Shown piece after piece: positions 58,724 to 64,000 of a stretch of DNA of 64,000 bases (positions are counted from its first letter, which is position 1; every line of letters begins with the position of its first letter). The stretch is taken from NCBI RefSeq assembly GCF_021560175.1, contig NZ_CP091110.1:3846501-3910500 (forward strand), in the 5' to 3' direction. The notes under the pieces were generated by a model, which was not told the DNA's origin, searched no databases, and saw only the letters and a list, made by a program, of their open reading frames with translations. This stretch comes from Neobacillus drentensis (GTDB lineage: Bacteria > Bacillota > Bacilli > Bacillales > Cytobacillaceae). Made by a program: the position numbers and the translations under genes.

Positions 58724-59119
58724 TCATATTTCCCCTCTTTTTAACGATCTCCTCAATACTTTTGTTGTTATAAAAAACGGAAAGAGCTAAATTAAACGGT
58801 AATAATTACGTAAATTGCTAAGAGTGTATCCAATATCAAATAGGTAACTCCTCTTCATCCCTAAAAATGTCAAAAGGCATATGAGTACGAAGAAACACTT
58901 CCTAGTCAATTCCACAATGAAATATTTTAGGAGAGATAAGATAATCTTTTAATCTTACTATTAAAATGAACTTTCTAAATGTACTATTTGAAGTAATTCT
59001 TGTGGTGTTAAAACATACTAAGGAGCAATTAAAGAATCCAGATTAAAAGAAGAAGAGTGAAGTGATGCAGTTAATTATTGTTCAGACAAGCCTTTACAAA
59101 TTAAAGGAAGGCTCCTTTT

Positions 59120-59131
59120 TGAAACGTTTCC
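59120..59131. promoter_or_regulatory. GAAACGTTTC operator, GH32 side, site 1
   Basis: TGAAACGTTTCC. With the following AATGAAGGATAAAAAA it forms one copy of a 27-bp direct repeat, about 400 bp upstream of the GH32 start. Confidence 0.65.
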
Positions 59132-59221
59132 AATGAAGGATAAAAAAATAAAACGAAACTACTTAGCTTTTTCATGCTTTGTAAATTACTATCAATCCAT
59201 ATTCTTTTTAGCTGCAAGGGA

Positions 59222-59233
59222 TGAAACGTTTCC
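59222..59233. promoter_or_regulatory. GAAACGTTTC operator, GH32 side, site 2
   Basis: TGAAACGTTTCC followed by AATAAAGGATAAAAAT; second copy of the 27-bp repeat, 102 bp from the first. Confidence 0.65.
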
Positions 59234-59283
59234 AATAAAGGATAAAAATTTTTACTGTTAGGTCATTTCACCTGCTCTGTACT

Positions 59284-59722
59284 TTACAGGGATTCGGAAA
59301 CTTCTTGCTCAAACGTTTCACCTTCAATCTTTCTTAGGAGAAGTTTTACAGACGTTCAAGCCATTTCCTCCACCGGCTGCCGGATCGTTGATAAGACGGG
59401 GTGAAATAATTCATTATCTTGAATCCATCATAACCGATTACTTTTACATTGTCGGGAGTTATAATTCATCAAGCTCATCTTCAATATAATAGGCAAGCTC
59501 TGAAAAAAAGGATTCCATATACTAGGGAGAACTAGGGCTACCATTTTTTATTTTTACATTTTAAAGTTTCTTGCCACTTCATTATGTATATAATTTAATC
59601 TTTGGATAGCCTCAATCACTTTCTCCCTTTTTTCCGGCATAACACTAGGATGGTTGTTAATGACTCTTGAAACAGTACCAACTCCTCTCCCGCTAAGTTT
59701 CCACATCTTTAATACTAGGCAC
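59284..59722 (-). pseudogene. Eroded LacI family regulator
   Basis: A GTG start at 59722 with GGAGG upstream begins PSIKDV, then a 2-nt loss shifts frame into LSGRGVGTVSRVINNHPSVM and EKREKVIEAIQRLNYIHNEV, the LacI HTH and hinge. A stop and another shift follow; NPFFSELAYYIEDELDEL is the start of the effector domain. Most of that domain is deleted. DNVKVIGYDGFKIMNYFTP and, after another shift, LSTIRQPVEEMA and SVKLLLRKIEGETFE are its C-terminus, ending at 59284. This is a dead ScrR/SacR-like repressor upstream of GH32 in the same orientation, its operators still visible on both sides. Confidence 0.85.
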
Positions 59723-59769
59723 TACAACTACCTCCAAAATTTAAGCGATTTCATTAATTTATTTTTCAT

Positions 59770-59781
59770 GGAAACGTTTCA
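59770..59781. promoter_or_regulatory. GAAACGTTTC operator, lacI-pseudogene side, site 1
   Basis: GGAAACGTTTCA, 47 bp upstream of the pseudogene start; a former autoregulatory site. Confidence 0.65.
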
Positions 59782-59813
59782 ATAGCTTTATTATTTTATC
59801 TTATCACCCATTT

Positions 59814-59825
59814 GGAAACGTTTCA
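59814..59825. promoter_or_regulatory. GAAACGTTTC operator, lacI-pseudogene side, site 2
   Basis: GGAAACGTTTCA, 44 bp (about four helical turns) from the site at 59770. Confidence 0.65.
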
Positions 59826-59849
59826 ACTGTTTTTTTATAAGATTTTTAG

Positions 59850-59981
59850 GAACTCGCCAAGATCGCGAATGATGGAATCGAAGCTAATCTCTACGAGATT
59901 ATTGCTGATGATACGAGCCGGAATTTACAACAAGGCCTTGCCGGAGGAGTACCTTTCTTGTACCCGCAATTGTTTCACTAA
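59850..59981 (+). pseudogene. C-terminal gene fragment (possibly an oxidoreductase tail)
   Basis: An open frame without a start reads ELAKIANDGIEANLYEIIAD, then DTSRNLQQGLAGGVPFLYPQ and ends LFH-stop at 59979-59981. The composition looks like a real protein tail. It loosely resembles C-termini of short-chain dehydrogenases, but I cannot assign it with confidence. The 5' part is missing, cut where the LacI operator region begins. It lies 34 bp upstream of the muconolactone-isomerase-like gene, so both are probably the end of a former catabolic operon. Confidence 0.45.
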
Positions 59982-60015
59982 AATTTCAAATAATTATTCT
60001 TAGGAGGGGGGCAAC

Positions 60016-60286
60016 ATGCGTTTTCTCGTTCATGTCAAAATTGATCCATCCACATCAGAGGAAGAAATTGCAGAACCTGTTACCTGCGGAACTAACACGA
60101 TTTGCCGAATTAGTGGAACAGGGTATGATCAACACGTTTTACCTCTCCTACACAAGGGATGAGCATTGGTCCCTTTGTATTGCTGCCAGCGAGGACGAAT
60201 TAAAAATGGCTTTGGAATCATTGCTATTTTATAAATTCATGAAAATAGAACACACCCAACTTATCGACGATACGAATCAGGCATAA
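60016..60286 (+). pseudogene. Frameshifted muconolactone isomerase-like gene
   Basis: ATG at 60016 with AGGAGGGGGG upstream encodes MRFLVHVKIDPSTSEEEIAE, then the frame is lost. The +1 frame continues LLPAELTRFAELVEQGMINT and DEHWSLCIAASEDELKMALE to FYKFMKIEHTQLID and a stop at 60284-60286. Removing one C from the CC at 60076-60077 restores a single ~89-residue protein resembling the muconolactone delta-isomerase/YciI-like dimeric barrel family (small start strand, ELAxLxxQG helix, LP/LLFYKxMxIE end). It is either a recent pseudogene or a sequencing error. Confidence 0.65.
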
Positions 60287-60399
60287 ACGAAAGTAGTACC
60301 GGAATCAGACTGACGTAAGTGTTTCTTGATTTCAAGCTCAGAAAAAACAGAATTAAGTTCTTTTGGTAGTTGATTGTATTGGCTATTTTGGTCTATCAT
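60277..60399 (-). pseudogene. IS4-family transposase, N-terminal remnant
   Basis: ATG at 60399 (AGAGGTG upstream) encodes MIDQNSQYNQLPKELNSVFS, then ELEIKKHLRQS, typical of the N-terminus of IS4-type transposases. Similarity stops near 60300 and the frame closes at 60277 in adjoining sequence. The upstream 150 bp lead to the terminal repeat at 60553-60568, as expected for the 5' end of an IS. It matches the orientation of the C-terminal remnant at 53153-53860. Confidence 0.7.
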
Positions 60400-60552
60400 G
60401 TAGATGACACCTCTTCTATATGGTTTGTGATTCTAGTCAATCTCACTATACCAAGGAACGAGGTGTTTTTCATTTTTAATTCATCTTGTCAAGCAACATA
60501 ATAGATTGTATTAAAATTCAATACAGTCAACGAGTAGCACTTATTTTATTGG

Positions 60553-60568
60553 TGCGAAAGTTGAGTTA
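60553..60568. repeat. Right terminal inverted repeat of IS4-type remnant
   Basis: TGCGAAAGTTGAGTTA, exact reverse complement of 53149-53164. Confidence 0.85.
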
Positions 60569-60649
60569 CTAATAAATAATTTTTTCATGTTTCATCTAAC
60601 ATTCGGTACTTTTAAAATTTTACCGATTATACTAATACAAATCAAAAAT

Positions 60650-60705
60650 AAGCCATAAAGATTCAGTAACTTTTTTAGAAACTGTATCTTCATGGCTTAT
60701 TTCAA
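60650..60705 (-). terminator. Terminator of the zinc-ribbon gene
   Basis: Long stem on the minus strand: AATAAGCCATGAAGATACAGT pairs imperfectly with TACTGAATCTTTATGGCTTATT, then T's. Confidence 0.8.
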
Positions 60706-60713
60706 TAGTATAC

Positions 60714-60956
60714 TTAGACGTATTTTAGTCCTGCTTGCTTAATATTATTTTTATCTGCTGATCCACATGGTGTTACCGCATAGGTCATTTCACAGTTTGG
60801 ACAATTCATAACGATTGTTTGTAGGATAAAAGTTTCTCCACAATCACATGAAATTTCGTGAGCCACTGTCGGAACAAAGTTTTCCTTCCCTTTACTTTTC
60901 ACATGATCTACGACGTCTTTTCCATTTTTTAATCTTGTTGTACAACCACAACTCAT
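60714..60956 (-). CDS. Hypothetical zinc-ribbon protein, 80 residues
   Basis: Cys pairs MSCGC at the N-terminus, ISCDCGETF in the middle and MNCPNCEM toward the end give a CxC...CPxC arrangement that probably binds zinc or another thiophilic metal. GGAGGGTG lies 5 nt before the ATG and a long terminator follows. Resembles uncharacterised Bacillaceae proteins; no function known. Monocistronic. Confidence 0.75.
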   Translation of the reverse strand: MSCGCTTRLKNGKDVVDHVKSKGKENFVPTVAHEISCDCGETFILQTIVMNCPNCEMTYAVTPCGSADKNNIKQAGLKYV

Positions 60957-61261
60957 TTTTCACCCTCCAAATACTTCATATAATAATCTATGTTCAGAAT
61001 ATCACATATTTATTTAAAGCTCTGTGTCCAAAAATCAACAGATATGCTCTTAAAAAATATCCATCAACCATCATGTTACAAAATACAAAGAAGCCTGCGC
61101 CACTTTGACTTTTATGTTATAAAAGTATTCAAAATAAAAGAAAAAACATTTTTATTCAGCCTGTAACTTAGTAATTTTTTCAATATTATTTTCAGAATAA
61201 AGATTTCTCCAGCGCACATTATATTAAAGGCTTGACCATTCAACTTTTAAGGGGGATTTTT
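60957..61261. other. Gene-free interval upstream of the DUF2382 pair
   Basis: About 300 bp with no supportable gene or clear motif. The AAGGGGG ribosome binding site of the next gene is at about 61248-61255; no sigma-B promoter was recognised. Confidence 0.5.
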
Positions 61262-61819
61262 ATGAGCGACTTCTTAGGTTTATTCAGTGATGACAATTCA
61301 CAAAATACGGAAAATCAAAATAACCAATCAAACTCAAGCAATCAAGGCAATGCAACCAGTTCAACTAGCCAAAATAGCCAACAGAGCAGCCAGCAAAATA
61401 GCCAAAATGGTCAAAATGATGGCACACTTCAACTTCATAAAGAAGAACTAGACATTACGAAAAATAGTGTGGATGCTGGTGATGTAGTGATTTCTAAAGA
61501 TGTTGTCGAAGAACAAAAAACGGTTGATGTTCCTGTCATGCACGAGGAAGTTGTCATCACGAGAACCCCTATGAATAATGAACGAAGCGATTCATCTTCG
61601 ATCTCCCAGGAGACCATCACTATTCCGGTGTCTCAGGAACAAGTGGAGGTAAACAAGTATGCAGTAACGACTGAGGAGATTTCCGCTTCAAAACGTCAAG
61701 TTGAGGAAACGCAGCAAGTCCAGGAGACTCTCAAGCGCGAAGAAGCTCATGTTGATACGACTGGAAATGTGAATGTCGTTTCCGATGAGTCAAGCTTTAG
61801 CGATATCAATAACAGCTAA
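61262..61819 (+). CDS. YsnF/AvaK (DUF2382) domain stress protein
   Basis: 185-residue protein: short N-terminal MSDFLGLFSDDNSQN, a low-complexity Asn/Ser/Gln linker (about 15-58), then a DUF2382 domain beginning LQLHKEELDITKNSVDAGDV with VPVMHEEVVITR, TITIPVSQEQVEVNK and HVDTTGNVNV. YsnF is a general-stress protein in B. subtilis. ATG at 61262 with AAGGGGG upstream. It is followed by a second, shorter paralog. Confidence 0.88.
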   Translation: MSDFLGLFSDDNSQNTENQNNQSNSSNQGNATSSTSQNSQQSSQQNSQNGQNDGTLQLHKEELDITKNSVDAGDVVISKDVVEEQKTVDVPVMHEEVVITRTPMNNERSDSSSISQETITIPVSQEQVEVNKYAVTTEEISASKRQVEETQQVQETLKREEAHVDTTGNVNVVSDESSFSDINNS

Positions 61820-61823
61820 ACAA

Positions 61824-61861
61824 AAACACCTATTCATTGTTGAGCAATGAATAGGTGTTAC
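61824..61861 (+). terminator. Hairpin between the two DUF2382 genes
   Basis: AACACCTATTCATTG pairs perfectly with CAATGAATAGGTGTT around TTGAG; weak T-run, so probably a partial terminator. Confidence 0.75.
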
Positions 61862-61887
61862 ATCACTTTCCTATGGAGGGAATTTAG

Positions 61888-62304
61888 TTGACTAAACAGC
61901 AGAATTCACGATTAGACCCACAAAATGAAATAACGCTCCAATTACATAAAGAGGAAATGGAACTAAATAAAAAATGGGTTGATACCGCCGAAGTTACCAT
62001 CTATAAGAAAAAGTATACGGAGGAAAAACAAATACTGGTTCCTATCACCCGAGAGGACCTAATTATTGAGAAAAAGCTAGCAAATCCAAAAAATCCAGCA
62101 GATACAAAATTGGAAACGATCTGCATTCCTTTATCTGAAGAGAAGATTGAGGTCAAATTAACCCCAGCAATACTGAATGATGTAGAAATAAATAAGAATC
62201 AATATCAAGAACTTATCCAGGTTCATGAAATCTTAAAAGAAGAGAAAGTCCACATAGAAACGGTTGGAAATGTAAAACTAGATGATGAAGAACCTTTATC
62301 TTAG
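61888..62304 (+). CDS. DUF2382 domain protein, short paralog
   Basis: 138-residue protein made almost only of the DUF2382 domain: ITLQLHKEEMELNKKWVDTA, ILVPITREDLIIEKK, ICIPLSEEKIEVKLTP and HIETVGNVKLDDEEP. TTG start with TATGGAGGG upstream. It lacks the Asn/Ser/Gln linker of the first copy, and identity between the two is moderate, so the duplication is old. Confidence 0.87.
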   Translation: MTKQQNSRLDPQNEITLQLHKEEMELNKKWVDTAEVTIYKKKYTEEKQILVPITREDLIIEKKLANPKNPADTKLETICIPLSEEKIEVKLTPAILNDVEINKNQYQELIQVHEILKEEKVHIETVGNVKLDDEEPLS

Positions 62305-62332
62305 GTTTTCGTCGACTTGATAAATGATATAA

Positions 62333-62365
62333 AAAAGCAGCCTTGCTTAAAAACAAGACTGCATT
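62333..62365 (-). terminator. Terminator of the PhoX-like gene
   Basis: Minus strand GCAGTCTTG pairs with CAAGGCTGC around TTTTTAAG (one mismatched pair), then a T-run; located just past the stop at 62383. Confidence 0.75.
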
Positions 62366-62382
62366 CTAGACTGCTTATCCAG

Positions 62383-64000
62383 TTATTTTTTATCTTTCCC
62401 CATAAACGGAAGACCTGCAATATAACCAACATATCCTGGATTTTGTGAACTATTCATTAAATACGTATGTCCGTCAAGGTTATCGACCATCTGCAAGCCG
62501 GTTGATTCCCCGCCGCCCGGTACTGATAGGATTCTAGAAAGTTTTTTGGTATCGACATTGTAAGCCCAAGTATAGTTGTTTTCATGTTTATCGGAATCTT
62601 CAGCGATAAATAAAGTTCTCATATCTTGTGAAAATACGACGTTATCGGGATTCGCAATTTTATCAACGTTGGCGGTGTTTCCATCCACATCCGGTGTTGA
62701 TAAATCTTCCCCCATTAAAGTTCCTGTCATGCTTACAGGTACATAATGACTACTTATTTTCTTGCCGTCGATTGTTTTTCTGTTAGGTTGAAAAGAAAGT
62801 TCATACACTCCACCAGCACTAATCTTTGGAAGTTGGATATCATCTGCAGGTGCTGCAGGATCTGCTAACATCGTCTTTTCCTGATAGGAAATAGCCACGT
62901 AAGCCTTATTGTCTTTTTCATTAAAATCAAGACCTTCCATTTTATTAAATTCAACAGTTGCACCTAGGTAAGCCGCATATCGATGCGTTTCTAAGAACGC
63001 AGCAGCAGTTTCCATTCCTGGTTTCACTTTCACCCATTCCACTTTCCCACCATTTGCTGCTGTTTTGATCGCTTTGTAGCCCTCAGCTTTTCCCTTTACA
63101 GCATCATCTGTTGCCTCAAAAATATCACTGAATTTGGTAGTATCAGCAAGCTTCTCCATTTCCTTATCGGTAGCATGTCCAAGCTTAATCCATTCAAGGT
63201 TAGCCGAACCGCCATTCTCCGTGCCGGTTTGGACCCATTTAGCCGCATAAAGTGTACCAGCTGATAAATCCTTTTCTTTGTCAGCCACATACATAAACAG
63301 CGCGCCAGGATTGCTGTCGATTCCATAAATAACAGTTCGATTATCAGGCATAACTTTCACTCGTTCGAAGGCCATTCTGCCCATACTGAAATGTTTGACC
63401 ACCTTTGTTCCACCTTTAGCATCCACTGTTACTTCAGGTACGTGGCCGTAGTAGTAGGGATTGCCCGTTATAGTTGGGTCATTATAATAGTTTTTCATAA
63501 AATTAGTTACAGCAGAGGCGGAAGGATTTTTTTCATGTGCTCTAGCATCTGGGTCTGTTTCTTCCGAGCCAAGATGGGTATTCCATGGAGTCAATAGACC
63601 CGCACACGGTTTCCAAATTCCATGAACCGCTGAAAAATCGATCGGTTTGATATCGACAACAGTCAATTGACCTGTAGCTGTGTCCATCTTAACGGTGCTC
63701 AGACTCATGGTACCCGGATTTTCTAATCCATTCTCGTTTTTTGGCATCGACTCGTAATGGCTGATCAAATAATATGTATTCTCAGGTAATCCTGGAACCT
63801 TCATCAAGCTATTCATATCGGGAGCTGTCGATACGTACGGAGTTCCATTGGATTTAGTCATCACTTGTCCATTTGCATTCATGGTCACCCCCGCAATTTT
63901 ACCATTGATTACCTCGCCGGGTCTAAACAAGGATTCATAGCTTAGCGGAACTGTCTTCTTTGTTCCATCATTGTAAGTCACCTTTACCGATGCTTTAGAG
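62383..64000 (-). CDS. PhoX/DUF839 family phosphatase, 5' end beyond window
   Basis: At least 538 residues of a PhoX-type beta-propeller (DUF839): ISHYESMP and GLLTPWNTHLGSEETDPDAR (metal-site Glu/Asp), GRMAFERVKVMPDNRTVIYG, KMEGLDFNEKDNKAYVAISY, NVVFSQDMRTLFIAEDSDKH and a closing GLPFMGKDKK. PhoX enzymes are Ca2+/Fe3+-dependent alkaline phosphatases exported by Tat. The frame runs open to the window edge (SKASVKVTYNDG precedes 63981), so the start and signal peptide are outside. Confidence 0.88.
   Translation of the reverse strand, partial: SKASVKVTYNDGTKKTVPLSYESLFRPGEVINGKIAGVTMNANGQVMTKSNGTPYVSTAPDMNSLMKVPGLPENTYYLISHYESMPKNENGLENPGTMSLSTVKMDTATGQLTVVDIKPIDFSAVHGIWKPCAGLLTPWNTHLGSEETDPDARAHEKNPSASAVTNFMKNYYNDPTITGNPYYYGHVPEVTVDAKGGTKVVKHFSMGRMAFERVKVMPDNRTVIYGIDSNPGALFMYVADKEKDLSAGTLYAAKWVQTGTENGGSANLEWIKLGHATDKEMEKLADTTKFSDIFEATDDAVKGKAEGYKAIKTAANGGKVEWVKVKPGMETAAAFLETHRYAAYLGATVEFNKMEGLDFNEKDNKAYVAISYQEKTMLADPAAPADDIQLPKISAGGVYELSFQPNRKTIDGKKISSHYVPVSMTGTLMGEDLSTPDVDGNTANVDKIANPDNVVFSQDMRTLFIAEDSDKHENNYTWAYNVDTKKLSRILSVPGGGESTGLQMVDNLDGHTYLMNSSQNPGYVGYIAGLPFMGKDKK

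Larger units (their letters stand above)
53149..60568 (-). mobile_element. 7.4-kb segment bounded by IS4-family terminal inverted repeats, carrying a GH32 locus
   Basis: The left end TAACTCAACTTTCGCA (53149-53164) and right end TGCGAAAGTTGAGTTA (60553-60568) are perfect 16-bp inverted repeats. Just inside the left end is the C-terminal part of an IS4 transposase; just inside the right end are its upstream region and first ~35 codons, both on the minus strand as in one element. The middle ~200 codons are missing and about 6.4 kb of unrelated sequence (GH32 gene, LacI pseudogene, two gene fragments) is in their place. No target duplication is evident (outer flanks GAGGATTAC and CTAATAAAT differ). 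It may be an IS split by a passenger, or a product of recombination between two copies. Confidence 0.75.
60400..60713. other. IS 5' end and gene-free interval
   Basis: 60400-60568 is the untranslated 5' end of the IS4 remnant up to its terminal repeat. 60569-60650 holds nothing recognisable, and 60650-60705 is the terminator of the next minus-strand gene. Confidence 0.6.

Noticed and set aside
59310..59320. A fifth AAACGTTT-type palindrome
   Set aside because: It falls inside the LacI pseudogene C-terminal coding sequence (GETFE) and lacks the full GAAACGTTTC core, so it is probably a coding coincidence.
59812..60003. A 63-codon plus-strand gene starting in the operator region
   Set aside because: It is in a different frame from the protein-like fragment at 59850-59981 and has no ribosome binding site or homology.
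53140..60577. Target-site duplication flanking the IS4-bounded segment
   Set aside because: The outer flanks GAGGATTAC and CTAATAAAT do not match, so simple transposition of the whole unit into this site cannot be claimed.

Overview
The window looks like a chromosomal segment of a low-GC, spore-forming Bacillaceae (Bacillus or Neobacillus type). The evidence is strong AGGAGG-type ribosome binding sites with many TTG and GTG starts, a leucine T-box, a gamma-SASP-like and a Cse60-like spore gene, an MhqR quinone-stress module, an OpuA betaine importer and CcpA cre-like sites. I saw no rRNA, tRNA, CRISPR array or phage module. The last gene is cut by the window edge.

Layout. 0.1-5 kb: a nitroreductase with a divergent TetR regulator, a small spore protein, a DoxX-like protein, a short UvrC-like nuclease and an EamA exporter. 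5-10.9 kb: a beta-glucuronidase operon (GPH symporter, uidA, ROK kinase) with a divergent AraC regulator. 10.9-14.3 kb: a GNAT enzyme, a YesL-like protein and an intact IS1182-type element that sits in, and has duplicated, a terminator. 14.3-26.5 kb: a plant-oligosaccharide locus (ABC importer, GH2, GH43, large LacZ-type GH2, LacI regulator) whose promoters share one operator motif, about TGAAAYSSRTTTCA. 26.5-29.5 kb: two overlapping IclR genes and a divergent pobA. 29.6-32.6 kb: OpuA with permease and binding protein fused. 32.9-36.7 kb: DUF1540, an EamA transporter, a 52-bp tandem hairpin array, and mhqO-mhqP-mhqR with three matching operators. 36.9-44.1 kb: an M50 protease, MFS, LLM, TatD, and T-box-controlled leuA. 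44.4-47.1 kb: several small genes (Cse60-like, SPW repeat, MerR, VOC, RpoA-CTD-like). 47.3-52.4 kb: a response regulator, histidine kinase and three-gene ABC exporter resembling LnrKJ-LnrLMN.

53.1-60.6 kb is the most unusual part. A 16-bp perfect terminal inverted repeat of an IS4-family element lies at each end. Just inside are the C-terminal part of the transposase (left) and its first ~35 codons (right), both on the minus strand. Between them lie a 1547-residue secreted GH32 fructan hydrolase, an eroded LacI regulator with surviving GAAACGTTTC operators, and fragments of two metabolic genes. 60.7-64 kb: a zinc-ribbon protein, two DUF2382 stress proteins and a truncated PhoX-type phosphatase.

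How the parts may work together. The glucuronidase, galactosidases and GH43 would release GlcA, Gal and Ara or Xyl from imported plant (perhaps arabinogalactan-type) oligosaccharides, under LacI, AraC and probably CcpA control. The other modules handle quinone, osmotic and envelope stress.
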